Positions 6,803-15,214 of a stretch of DNA of 43,797 nucleotides are shown in pieces; the stretch's first letter is position 1, and the number at the start of each line of letters is the position of its first letter. Origin of the DNA: Gemmatimonadales bacterium (GTDB lineage Bacteria; Gemmatimonadota; Gemmatimonadetes; Palauibacterales; Palauibacteraceae); contig VXOJ01000056.1 of the NCBI GenBank assembly GCA_009840115.1, positions 1-43,797 of the forward strand, given 5' to 3'. The translations under genes and the position numbers were made by a program. The notes beneath the pieces were generated by a model. It saw nothing but the letters and a program-made list of their open reading frames with translations, made no database searches and was not told where the DNA came from.

Positions 6803-8313
6803 TCGACATGTCGACCCGGGGAGGCCGCGGGCAGCAGGGGACCAGAGCGGCGGCCCTGGCCGGGACGGCGCTGCTGGCGGCGCTTTCCGCGTCGGCCGCG
6901 CCCCTCGCGGGCCAGTCGCGGAGCGGGGAACCGCCGCGGAATCCGACCGCGGAGTCCGAAACGACGGTCTACGAGGGCGTGGCCATCCTCGACGGCACCG
7001 GCGCGCCGCTCATGCCGGACATGTCGATCGTCGTCCGGGACGGACGGATCGCGGCGCTCGCCCGGACGGACGAACTGTCCCTCGACGCCTGGCCCGAGGC
7101 GGAAGTCGAGGATGCGCGGGGGCTGTACGTCATCCCGGGACTCATCGAGAGCCACACGCACCTGGCCACGCGCGCGGACCGGGCCGCGGCCGAGTTCGAA
7201 CTCAACCGGTTCATCTACGGGGGCGTGACGACGGTCCGGGACATGGCGGGCGACGTGCGCGCGCTCGCGGAACTGCAGCGGGCGGCGCTCGTGGGCGAGA
7301 TCCCGGCGCCGGACATCCACTACGCGGCCCTCGTCGCGGGCGAGTCCTTCTTCGTCGATCCGCGCACGCGGTCCTCGTCGATGGGCGAGGTGCCCGGGCG
7401 CGTGCCCTGGCTGCAGATCGTCGACGACGAGACGGATCTGGCCGAGACGATCGCGCTGGCCCGCGGCACCTGGGCGACGGGGCTCAAGACCTACGCTTCG
7501 ATCGAGGGCCCCCTCCTGGCGCGGATCGCGGCGGAGGCGCGGCGCCAGGGGATTCCGGTCTGGTCGCACACGCACGTCGGCCCGGCCCTTCCGATGGACG
7601 TCGCGCGGGCGGGCGTCACCTCGATGTCCCACGTGTGCAGCCTGGCGAGCGCCGCGATCCCGGACGAGGTGATCGAGGAAGCGCGGGCCGGGCGCCGCTC
7701 CGGCAGGGTCGAGGTGGATCTGACGGACCCCCGCATCGATGCGGTCCTTGAGGAGATGAAGCGCCAGGGCACGGTGCTGGACGCGACGCTCAAGGTCGGC
7801 TTCTTCCGCGAGCAGATGACGATGGTCCGGGACAGCGCCGCCGCGCCCCCGGCGCCCCCCGCGCCGAGGCCGGACGCCGCGAGGGAGGGGCCGGACGCGC
7901 CGCCTCCGGATCCGCGCCGGCGAGGCGTTCGGGCCGCGTGCAGCGCCGAGGAGAGCATCGGCCTCACCCGTCGCGCCCACGAGGCCGGCGTCCCGATCGC
8001 GGCGGGCACCGACGCGCCGCCGGCCCCGGGCGCCGAATGGCCCGCCCTCTACGATGAGTTGGCCTACCTCCACGAGCGCGTCGGCATGTCCATGACGGAC
8101 GTCATCCGGGCCGCCACGCGCAACGGCGCGCTCGCGCTCGGTCTCGCGGAGGAGATCGGGACGGTCGAGGAAGGGAAGTACGCCAACCTCGTCTTCCTGG
8201 AAGACGATCCCACGGCGGCCGTCGAAAACCTCAAGTCCATCCGCTTCACCCTGAAGCGCGGCGCCCGCTTCGACCGGGACGGATTCGAACTCGGAACCCC
8301 GCCCCGCCGATGA
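6799..8313 (+). CDS. Exported metal-dependent amidohydrolase
   Basis: A 504-residue protein with a signal sequence (AALAGTALLAALSASAAPLAGQ) followed by an amidohydrolase TIM barrel. Metal-site motifs are the N-terminal ESHTHLA pair, a candidate carboxylated Lys in TGLKTYASIE, VWSHTHVG, SMSHVCS and the C-terminal Asp in AAGTDAP. The usual beta-sandwich start (VYEGVAILDGTGAPLMPDMSIVV) and end (GTVEEGKYANLVFLEDDP) are present. A Pro/Ala-rich insertion (about residues 350-375) sits in a barrel loop. Relatives include imidazolonepropionase-like and prolidase-like enzymes, so the substrate is open. The ATG overlaps the previous stop (ATGA); ATG at 6808 is an alternative. Confidence 0.85.
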   Translation: MIDMSTRGGRGQQGTRAAALAGTALLAALSASAAPLAGQSRSGEPPRNPTAESETTVYEGVAILDGTGAPLMPDMSIVVRDGRIAALARTDELSLDAWPEAEVEDARGLYVIPGLIESHTHLATRADRAAAEFELNRFIYGGVTTVRDMAGDVRALAELQRAALVGEIPAPDIHYAALVAGESFFVDPRTRSSSMGEVPGRVPWLQIVDDETDLAETIALARGTWATGLKTYASIEGPLLARIAAEARRQGIPVWSHTHVGPALPMDVARAGVTSMSHVCSLASAAIPDEVIEEARAGRRSGRVEVDLTDPRIDAVLEEMKRQGTVLDATLKVGFFREQMTMVRDSAAAPPAPPAPRPDAAREGPDAPPPDPRRRGVRAACSAEESIGLTRRAHEAGVPIAAGTDAPPAPGAEWPALYDELAYLHERVGMSMTDVIRAATRNGALALGLAEEIGTVEEGKYANLVFLEDDPTAAVENLKSIRFTLKRGARFDRDGFELGTPPRR

Positions 8314-9512
8314 AGGTGGGGCCGGGCGGGCGGATCCTCATCGGGATGCTCGCCGGTGTCGGCCTGGGTGCCGTCCTCGGCGAGCGCGTCGCCGCGGTCC
8401 AGCCGCTGGGCGATCTCTTCATCACCCTCCTGATTCTGGCCGCCGCCCCCCTCGTCTTCTTCAATCTTCTCGCGGGCCTGACCTCGCTGAGGGACCTGCG
8501 GACGCTGGGGCGGCTCGCGGGCAAGACCGTCGGGTTCTTCCTCACGACGGAAATCGTCGCGCTCTCGCTGGGGCTTGGCGCCATGGCGCTCCTGCGCCCC
8601 GGGGTCGGCCTGAGGCTCACGGAGACGGTCACGGAGACGGAGACGGTCTCGGGGGCGGTGGGCGAGGCCCCGTCCGTGGGCGCCGTCCTCCTCGACATGA
8701 TCCCGACGAACGTCGTCCGCGCCTTCGCCGAGGGAAACGTGGTGCAGATCGTCATCCTCGCGCTGATGCTGGGGATCGCGACCATGGCCCTCGGGGATGG
8801 CCCGCGCGCTCGCCTCGCCACCCTCTTCGAGGATCTGGCGGGGCTCTTCCGGCGGCTCGTCCACATGGTCCTGTGGGTCGCCCCGGTCGGGATCGGCGCC
8901 CTCGTCGCGGTCACGGTGGGCCGCTACGGGACCGACCTGATCGGCCCGACGGCGCGCTTCCTCGCGGGCGTGTGGGGAGCGCAGATCGTCATCGTGACCG
9001 GGTACATGCTCCTGCTCAGGTTCTTCAGCGACTATCGGCCGGCCCGATTCCTGCGGGCCACGGGTTCGCTGTGGGCCACGACCGCCGCCACGACCTCCAG
9101 CCTCGCCTCGCTCTCGGTCGGGCTGGAGACGGCCGGGCGCCTCGACCTCCCGCGCCGTGTCTACTCCTTCGTCCTCCCCCTCGGGGCGCAGTTGAACAAG
9201 GACGGGACCTCGGTCATGCTCGCGGCCGTCCTCCTCTTCACGGCGCAGGCGGCCGGCGTCACCTTCTCCCCGGCGGACTTCGTCACGATCCTGCTGCTGG
9301 GCATGCTGCTCTCGCACGGGACGGGCGGAGTTCCGGGAGGCGGGTTCGTGGTCGCGCTCATCTACGTGCAGGCGCTGAACCTGCCCATCGAGGTCGCGGC
9401 GATCGTGGGCGGGATCTACCGCCTGGTGGACATGAGCAATACGACGGTGAACATCATGGGCGACATGGTCGGCGCGGCGCTCGTCGCCCGCTCCGAAGCG
9501 GGGCGAGCGTGA
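8310..9512 (+). CDS. SLC1/DAACS-family amino-acid:cation symporter with non-canonical binding site
   Basis: A 400-residue inner-membrane transporter of the glutamate/aspartate/neutral amino-acid family. Hairpin HP1 is represented by ATTSSLASL (about 260-268), the unwound TM7 motif by NKDGT (296-300), HP2 by GTGGVPGGG and TM8 by DMSNTTVN (374-381). Against the archaeal GltPh pattern, NMDGT has become NKDGT, and the TM8 Arg that holds a side-chain carboxylate (DMGRTMVN) is Asn377. This argues against an acidic substrate and for a neutral one. The start overlaps the amidohydrolase stop (ATGA). Import of the product released outside the cell is the natural role. Confidence 0.88.
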   Translation: MKVGPGGRILIGMLAGVGLGAVLGERVAAVQPLGDLFITLLILAAAPLVFFNLLAGLTSLRDLRTLGRLAGKTVGFFLTTEIVALSLGLGAMALLRPGVGLRLTETVTETETVSGAVGEAPSVGAVLLDMIPTNVVRAFAEGNVVQIVILALMLGIATMALGDGPRARLATLFEDLAGLFRRLVHMVLWVAPVGIGALVAVTVGRYGTDLIGPTARFLAGVWGAQIVIVTGYMLLLRFFSDYRPARFLRATGSLWATTAATTSSLASLSVGLETAGRLDLPRRVYSFVLPLGAQLNKDGTSVMLAAVLLFTAQAAGVTFSPADFVTILLLGMLLSHGTGGVPGGGFVVALIYVQALNLPIEVAAIVGGIYRLVDMSNTTVNIMGDMVGAALVARSEAGRA

Positions 9513-9525
9513 ACCCGGAGGCGGC

Positions 9526-10740
9526 ATGAACCCGGACGTGAGGGCGCTCTTTCCCGGCGCGAGCGAGCAGCCCTACTTCGACATCTCCGCGAACTCGCTG
9601 ATGGCCGAGCCGGTGCGGGCGGCGATCGAACGTCACCTCGGGGCGAGAACTTCCGGGCGGGGCGACAAGACGGAGATGGTGGCCACCGTCAATCGCGCGC
9701 GGGCCTCCTTCGCGTCTCTCATCGGCGCGGCCCCGGAAGAGGTCGCGATCACGAAGAACGTCTCCGACGGGCTCAACCTGTTCGGCGCCAGCCTCCCGTG
9801 GCAGGCGGGCGACAACGTGGTCCTGTGTCCCGCGCTCGAGCACCCGAACAATATCTACCTCTGGTACAGCCTCGTCCGCACGCACGGGATCGAGGTGCGG
9901 CCGGTCGCGCCGGAGGACGGGCACGTTCCGGTCGAGGCGATGGCCGCGGCGATGGACGACCGCACGCGGCTCGTGACGATCCCGAGCATCACGTTCGCCC
10001 CGGGGTTCGTGACGGGCATGAAGGCGATCGCTGCGGCGGCCCGCGGGGTCGGAGCGCTGACGCTGGTGGACGCGGCGCAGTCGGTCGGCGCCCACCGCAC
10101 GGACGTGGACGAACTCGGGGTTGACGCGCTGGCCGTCGCGGCGCAGAAGGCCCTCCTCTCGGTGTACGGGTTCGGCTTCCTGTATGTGCGGCGCGAGGTG
10201 GCCGAGACGCTGACGCCGGTACACGTGGCGCGGTTCGGGATCGAACTCGACGCGCACGAGACGGCGTACTCGGACCAGGAACTCCGCTTCCGCCCGGGCG
10301 CGCTCCGGTTCGACGTGGGCAACTACAACTATCTCGGGGCGGCGGCGACGGACGCGGCGCTGGACCTTCTCTCCGCGTGGGGCGTCGGGCGCGTCGAGCA
10401 GCACGTGCGCGGGCTGGCGGCCGACCTGGCGAACGGCCTCCTGGACCTCGGCCTCCCGGTCGTCGGCGGGAGGCCCGGACCCCACCTCGCGCACATCGTC
10501 TCGGTCGGCGAGAGCGGCGGTGGCCGCCACTACACGGCCGACGACCCCGCCATGAACTCCCTCTACGACCACCTCACCGCCGCCGGCATCCGCCTCGCGA
10601 TCCGCACCGGCATGCTCCGCTTCTCCCTCGGCGTCTACAACGACGACTCCGACATCGACCGCGTCGTGGAGGCCGCCCAGGCGTGGTGCGCTCGGACACG
10701 GTATGGTCAGATGGACAGGGAGGACGACAATGGCTACTGA
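9526..10740 (+). CDS. Class V aminotransferase-fold PLP enzyme (cysteine desulfurase-like)
   Basis: A 404-residue cytoplasmic fold-type I PLP enzyme. The cofactor-binding set is clear: TKNVSDGLNLF near the phosphate, His106 (LEHPNN), VDAAQSVGAH with Asp182 and Gln185, and the Schiff-base Lys208 in AVAAQKALLS. No extended cysteine loop of the kind used by IscS/SufS is evident, so desulfurase activity is doubtful; a lyase or transaminase acting on the imported amino acid is as likely. GGAGG lies 5 nt before the ATG. It is 13 nt after the transporter gene and overlaps the amidase start by 11 nt. Confidence 0.85.
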   Translation: MNPDVRALFPGASEQPYFDISANSLMAEPVRAAIERHLGARTSGRGDKTEMVATVNRARASFASLIGAAPEEVAITKNVSDGLNLFGASLPWQAGDNVVLCPALEHPNNIYLWYSLVRTHGIEVRPVAPEDGHVPVEAMAAAMDDRTRLVTIPSITFAPGFVTGMKAIAAAARGVGALTLVDAAQSVGAHRTDVDELGVDALAVAAQKALLSVYGFGFLYVRREVAETLTPVHVARFGIELDAHETAYSDQELRFRPGALRFDVGNYNYLGAAATDAALDLLSAWGVGRVEQHVRGLAADLANGLLDLGLPVVGGRPGPHLAHIVSVGESGGGRHYTADDPAMNSLYDHLTAAGIRLAIRTGMLRFSLGVYNDDSDIDRVVEAAQAWCARTRYGQMDREDDNGY

Positions 10741-12457
10741 ATCGGGCCGTCCCGCGCTCGACCGGCGGGCGTTCATGGCGTCGCTGTCGGCGCTCGGGTT
10801 GGGCGGGACGGCGCTCCCGGCCGCGCTGTGGGCGCGCACCCACCAGGGGCAGGAGGCCGTTACCCGGGCCGACGTCAGCGCTGCCGTGCGCGTCGCCGGA
10901 CTCGACTTCAGCGAGGACGAAGTCGAGCTCATGGTGGAGGAAGTGAACGCGATGCGGGAGCGGTACGCGCAACTCCGCGCGATGGGGATGCCGAACTCCG
11001 TCGTCCCCGCCCTTCACTTCGACCCCGTGCTTCCGGGGACCTCCTATCCGGCCCCATCCGCGTCGACCGTCTTCCATTACACGCGCCCGCGGGGCCTCGA
11101 GCGGCCCGCAAACCTCGAGGAACTCGCGTTCCGGCCGGTGACCGACCTGGCTGAACTGGTCCGCTCCCGGCAGGTGACGTCGACCGAACTCACGGAGATG
11201 TACCTGGGCAGGCTGCGCGCCCACGGCGACACGCTGCTGGCCGTGATCGCGCTCACCGAGGACCTCGCCATGCGACAGGCGGCGCGCGCCGACGCCGAGA
11301 TCGCGCGGGGGTACTACCGGGGGCCGCTGCACGGGATCCCCTGGGGGGCGAAGGACCTTCTCTCCGAGGACGAGACGCTCACGACGTGGGGCGCCAAGCC
11401 GTACGAAGACCAGTACATCCCGGAAGACTCCACCGCGGGGCGGAAGCTCGAGGAGGCCGGCGCGGTGCTCGTCGCGAAGCTCACGCTGGGGGCGCTGGCG
11501 CGCGGGGATGTGTGGTACGGGGGGCTGACGCGGAACCCGTGGAACCTCGAGCAGGGGTCGAGCGGGTCCTCCGCCGGGTCCACGGCGGCCGTCGTGGCGG
11601 GGCTCGTCGGATTCGCGATCGGGAGCGAGACGCTGGGCTCGATCGTCTCTCCCTCCACGCGCTGCGGCGCCTCGGGGTTCCGGCCCACCTTCGGGCGCGT
11701 GAGCCGGGCCGGGGCGATGGCCCTCTCGTGGTCGATGGACAAGCTGGGGCCGATCTGCCGCAGCGTGGAGGACTGCGCGATCGTGCTCGACGCGATCCAG
11801 GGATCGGACGGCCAGGACCCGACGGCGCGCGACGTGGCCTTCGACTGGGACCCGGAGCGGCCGCTCTCGGACCTGCGCGTCGCGTACGTGCCCTCGGCCT
11901 TCGAGGCGGAGCGGGAGGACGAGGAGTGGAAGGCGTTCGACGAGGCGTCGCTGGAGGTCGTGCGCGGGCTCGGGATCGATCCGGTGCCCGTCGAACTCCC
12001 GGATGACCTCCCCTACGACGCGATGCGGATCATCCTCAGCGCGGAGCAGGGGGCGGCGTTCGACGACCTGATCCTGAGCGGGCGGGAAGACGAGCTCGTG
12101 CTGCAGGGGGAGAACGCGCGCCCCAACATCATGCGCACCGGCCGCATGATCCCCGCGTCCGAGTACATCCAGGCGAACCGGGCGCGCACGATCGCCATGC
12201 ACCGCTTCGCGCGGACGATGGAGGGGATCGACGTCGTCGTCACGCCGAGCTTCGGGGGATCGATGCTCCTGCTCACGAACCTCACGGGGCACCCGCAGGT
12301 CGTGATCCCGAACGGGTATCGCTCGGAGGACGGGACGCCGACGAGCATTTCGTTCGTCGGCAAGCTGTTCGGCGACGCGGAGGCGCTGCGGCTCGCCAAG
12401 GCGGTGCAGGACGCGACGGAGCACCACCTGCGGCGTCCGCCGCAGTTCGCCTCGTGA
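10730..12457 (+). CDS. Amidase-signature hydrolase with probable Tat signal
   Basis: A 575-residue member of the amidase signature family, which hydrolyses amides with a Ser-cisSer-Lys triad. Lys208 lies in GIPWGAKDLLS, the cis-Ser near residue 280 in EQGSSGSSAGS, and the nucleophile is Ser304 in SETLGSIVSPSTRCG. The N-terminus LDRRAFMASLSALGLGG looks like a Tat signal, so the enzyme may act outside the cytoplasm. An extra helical segment of about 100 residues (45-130) precedes the catalytic domain. ATG chosen for the AGGGAGG 6 nt upstream. It overlaps both neighbours (11 nt and 4 nt), placing it firmly in the coupled operon. Confidence 0.9.
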   Translation: MATESGRPALDRRAFMASLSALGLGGTALPAALWARTHQGQEAVTRADVSAAVRVAGLDFSEDEVELMVEEVNAMRERYAQLRAMGMPNSVVPALHFDPVLPGTSYPAPSASTVFHYTRPRGLERPANLEELAFRPVTDLAELVRSRQVTSTELTEMYLGRLRAHGDTLLAVIALTEDLAMRQAARADAEIARGYYRGPLHGIPWGAKDLLSEDETLTTWGAKPYEDQYIPEDSTAGRKLEEAGAVLVAKLTLGALARGDVWYGGLTRNPWNLEQGSSGSSAGSTAAVVAGLVGFAIGSETLGSIVSPSTRCGASGFRPTFGRVSRAGAMALSWSMDKLGPICRSVEDCAIVLDAIQGSDGQDPTARDVAFDWDPERPLSDLRVAYVPSAFEAEREDEEWKAFDEASLEVVRGLGIDPVPVELPDDLPYDAMRIILSAEQGAAFDDLILSGREDELVLQGENARPNIMRTGRMIPASEYIQANRARTIAMHRFARTMEGIDVVVTPSFGGSMLLLTNLTGHPQVVIPNGYRSEDGTPTSISFVGKLFGDAEALRLAKAVQDATEHHLRRPPQFAS

Positions 12458-13494
12458 CGATCGACCTCCGCAGCGACACGGTGACGCGCCCCACGGAGGC
12501 GATGCGGGCGGCGATGGCGGCGGCGCCCGTGGGCGACGACTGCTACGGTGACGACCCGACGGTGCTCGAACTGGAGCGGCGGACGGCGGAGATCCTCGGC
12601 AAGGAAGCCGCCATGTACGTGCCGACGGGGACGATGAGCAACCAGCTCGCCCTGCGCGCGCACACCGAGCCGGGCGACGCGGTCCTCATCGGCGCGGGCG
12701 CCCACATCTGGTTCGGCGAGGGGGGCGCGCCGTCGCCGATCTCCGGCGTCGTCATCCGGCCGCTCGAAGGCGACCGCGGCATGTTCGGCGCGGCGACGCT
12801 GCGCGCGGCGCTCAACCTCGACATGGGGACCGTGCGGGCGCGCATGCAGTCGCCCGTGCGGCTCGTCTGCGCCGAGAACACCCACAACGGGGCGGGCGGC
12901 GCCGTGTGGCCGCCGGACCTCCTGCGCGATATGCTCGCCGCCGCGCGCGAGGCCGGCCTCGCCACCCACCTCGACGGCGCCCGGCTGTGGAACGCGACGG
13001 CGGCCAGCGGCGTCCCCGAGGCCGAGTTCGCGGAGGGCTTCGACACGGTGAACGTCTGCTTCTCCAAGGCGCTCGGCGCCCCGCTGGGGTCCGCCCTCGC
13101 CGGCCCGGTCGAACTCCTCGAGCGCGCCCGCCGCTTCAAGCAGCTCTACGGCGGAGGCTTCCGGCAGGCCGGGATCGTCGCCGCCGGCGCCCTGTACGCG
13201 CTCGAACACCACCGCGGGCGGCTCGCGGACGACCACGCCCGGGCAAGGACGCTGGCCCGCGGGCTCGCCGCGATCCCCGGACTGGAGGTCGACGTCGAAG
13301 GCGTGGAGACGAACATCGTCCGCTTCCGGACCACCGCGGTCGATGCGCCGAAGTTCGCGGCCCGCTGCCGCAAGAACGGGGTCCTGCTGAACGCCTACAA
13401 CCGGCGGGACCTGCGGGTCATCCCCCACCTCCACACGACGGACGACGACGTGGCGGGGGCGCTCGACGTGTTCCGGGCGGCCGCGGCGGCCTAG
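12454..13494 (+). CDS. ltaE: Low-specificity L-threonine aldolase
   Basis: A 346-residue PLP enzyme that splits threonine and related beta-hydroxy amino acids into glycine and an aldehyde. It starts IDLRSDTVTRPT, the family hallmark. It contains DDCYGDDPTV, the catalytic His in GAGAHIWFGEGG, ENTHNGAGG, THLDGARLWNA (Asp174) and the PLP Lys205 in CFSKALGAP. Length is normal for the family. GTG start overlapping the amidase stop (GTGA). As the last enzyme of the coupled group it suggests that the substrate releases a beta-hydroxy amino acid such as threonine. It converges on the AI-2E permease with only 9 nt between the stops. Confidence 0.93.
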   Translation: MTIDLRSDTVTRPTEAMRAAMAAAPVGDDCYGDDPTVLELERRTAEILGKEAAMYVPTGTMSNQLALRAHTEPGDAVLIGAGAHIWFGEGGAPSPISGVVIRPLEGDRGMFGAATLRAALNLDMGTVRARMQSPVRLVCAENTHNGAGGAVWPPDLLRDMLAAAREAGLATHLDGARLWNATAASGVPEAEFAEGFDTVNVCFSKALGAPLGSALAGPVELLERARRFKQLYGGGFRQAGIVAAGALYALEHHRGRLADDHARARTLARGLAAIPGLEVDVEGVETNIVRFRTTAVDAPKFAARCRKNGVLLNAYNRRDLRVIPHLHTTDDDVAGALDVFRAAAAA

Positions 13495-13503
13495 CGTCGC
13501 GGC

Positions 13504-14610
13504 CTAGCCTTCTTGCCCGAGCGCGACGGCGACTTCGGCGTCGATCGCGGCGGTGATCTCATCCGAGCGCTCCGAGCCGAGCAGGACCGCGATCCAGCGG
13601 GTGGACTCGTTCGTCCCCAGCACGATGCGGAACATCACCGTGAGCGGCACCGACAGCAGCATCCCCACGGGCCCCAGGACCCAGCCCCAGAAGACGAGCG
13701 AAGCGAAGACGACGAGCGTCGACAGGCCCACGCTGTACCCCATGACCTTGGGCTCGAGGAGGTTGCCCCAGAGGACGTTGACGACGAGGAACCCGGCCGC
13801 GGCCGCGACCGCCGTCCCGACCCCCATCGTGAGCCACGCGACCAGCACCGCCGGCACGGCGGCGATGAAGGACCCGATGTTGGGCACGTAGTTCAGCAGG
13901 AACGCGACCATGCCCCACAGAATCGGGTAGTTGACGCCCAGCAGCGCCATGAGCCCCGCGACGCAGAGGCCCGTGCCGAGGCTGACGACCGTCTTGAGCA
14001 CCACGTAGCGCCGGACCGCGCTCCCGACCTTCTCCCAGTTCTCCCGCGCCTCCGTCGCATCCGCCTCGCCGAGGGCGACCCGCACCTTGGTGGGGAAGCT
14101 CGAGACCTCGAGCAGCATGAACACCATCGTGAGGATAATCAGGAACCCGTTGGCGAGGAGAAATCCGACGTTTTCGACGAGCTCCCGCATCAGGCCGAGC
14201 ATCCAGCTCGGCGAGATCGTGATGAGTTCGTCGGTGTCGAGCAGGGGCGACTGCAGCCCGAAGCGCACCATGTAGTCGCTCAGCGTGGCCTCCACCGTCT
14301 CGATCTGCTCCGCGAAGAGCCGGTCGAGTTGCGCTTCCGAGCGTCCGAGTTCGACGACGGGGGTCGCGAGCATGCCCCCCGCCACCGTCCCGAGGGCGAG
14401 GATGACGAGCACGAGGGCGAGGACCGCGACGGACTTGGGAATCCGGTGGTCCGTCATCCAGCGGAGCGGCGTGGAGCACAGGATGGTGAGAAAGAGCGCG
14501 AGCACGAAGGAGACGACCAGCGCGGAGGCGGCCCGCATCCCGGCCACGATGATGACGAAGGCCGCCAGGTTCAGAAGGGTTCGGTGTACTCGTGTCGCGT
14601 CGTCGCGCAT
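13504..14610 (-). CDS. AI-2E-family (PerM-type) permease
   Basis: A 368-residue inner-membrane protein with the AI-2E transporter pattern: paired N-terminal helices (LNLAAFVIIVAGMRAASALVVSFVLALFLTILCSTP), a helical periplasmic or cytoplasmic region (about 90-160), then further helices including GMVAFLLNYVPNIGSFIAAVP, the family signature, and GNLLEPKVMG. Characterised members export autoinducer-2 or act as Na+/H+ antiporters, and most are unassigned. ATG at 14610 is used; a GTG one codon upstream is possible. It is divergent from the B12-binding gene, with about 165 nt between them. Confidence 0.9.
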   Translation of the reverse strand: MRDDATRVHRTLLNLAAFVIIVAGMRAASALVVSFVLALFLTILCSTPLRWMTDHRIPKSVAVLALVLVILALGTVAGGMLATPVVELGRSEAQLDRLFAEQIETVEATLSDYMVRFGLQSPLLDTDELITISPSWMLGLMRELVENVGFLLANGFLIILTMVFMLLEVSSFPTKVRVALGEADATEARENWEKVGSAVRRYVVLKTVVSLGTGLCVAGLMALLGVNYPILWGMVAFLLNYVPNIGSFIAAVPAVLVAWLTMGVGTAVAAAAGFLVVNVLWGNLLEPKVMGYSVGLSTLVVFASLVFWGWVLGPVGMLLSVPLTVMFRIVLGTNESTRWIAVLLGSERSDEITAAIDAEVAVALGQEG

Positions 14611-14681
14611 CACACGAGGGTGCGCGCCGGAGCGGGCCGGGGCAACCCCGCAGATGGGTAGGCGTCGGCACCGGATCGTCG

Positions 14682-14710
14682 TTGCAGTGCGCGCCTTTCG
14701 GCGGATAACT
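14682..14710 (+). promoter_or_regulatory. Candidate sigma-70-type promoter for the CoA cluster
   Basis: TTGCAG (14682-14687) and ATAACT (14705-14710) are separated by 17 nt, close to the -35/-10 arrangement, and lie about 70 nt before the TTG start at 14778. This is the only reasonable match in the divergent gap. It is a consensus fit only. Confidence 0.35.
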
Positions 14711-14777
14711 TCGACCGTTCCCTCGTGACCGAGAACTTCCGGGATGAACTCCCGAACGAACTGCCGGGAAGAAGCGC

Positions 14778-15206
14778 TTGATCGAACCGAAGATCCGTGT
14801 GCTCGTGGCCAAGCCGGGGCTCGACGGCCACGACCGGGGTGCGAAGGTGATGGCGGCCGCCCTGCAGGACGCGGGGATGGAGGTCATCTACACCGGACTC
14901 CACCAGACGCCGGAGATGATCGCCGCCACCGCCCTCCAGGAGGACGTGGACGTCGTGGCGCTCTCGATCCTGTCGGGGGCGCACATGACGCTCTTCCCGC
15001 GCGTGAAGTCGCTTCTCGACGGCCAGGGGATGGACGGAGTGCTGCTCACCGGGGGAGGGATCATCCCCGCCGAGGACATGGAGGCGCTGAACGACCTCGG
15101 GGTCGGCCGCCTCTTCGGGCCGGGGACCTCCACCTCCGAAGCCGTCGACTACATCCGCGCCTGGTTCGAGGAGCACGGGCGCGAAGCCCCCGGGGCGAAC
15201 GGCTAG
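14778..15206 (+). CDS. Stand-alone B12-binding protein (methylmalonyl-CoA mutase C-terminal type)
   Basis: A 142-residue Rossmann-like cobalamin-binding domain. The base-off/His-on motif DxHxxG is D16-G-H18-D-R-G21 within [14 protein letters not shown], followed by [12 protein letters not shown] and [13 protein letters not shown], which cradle the nucleotide tail. The domain corresponds to the small or C-terminal part of methylmalonyl-CoA-type mutases, which rearrange acyl-CoA skeletons. The large catalytic subunit is not in the window and must be elsewhere if the protein works this way. TTG start preceded by GGGAAGAAG; no ATG is available before the conserved start. Carboxylase gene follows after 8 nt. 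Confidence 0.9.
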   Translation: MIEPKIRVLVAKPGLDGHDRGAKVMAAALQDAGMEVIYTGLHQTPEMIAATALQEDVDVVALSILSGAHMTLFPRVKSLLDGQGMDGVLLTGGGIIPAEDMEALNDLGVGRLFGPGTSTSEAVDYIRAWFEEHGREAPGANG

Positions 15207-15214
15207 CGGCGGCG

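Noticed and set aside
13513..14661. Large plus-strand frame opposite the AI-2E permease
   Set aside because: Composition is Glu/Arg/Asp/His-rich with no hydrophobic pattern, the mirror image of a membrane protein on the other strand.
14744..15214. Extended start for the carboxylase beta gene
   Set aside because: The added residues overlap the B12-binding gene in another frame, are Arg/Gly-rich and match nothing; family similarity begins near 15239.
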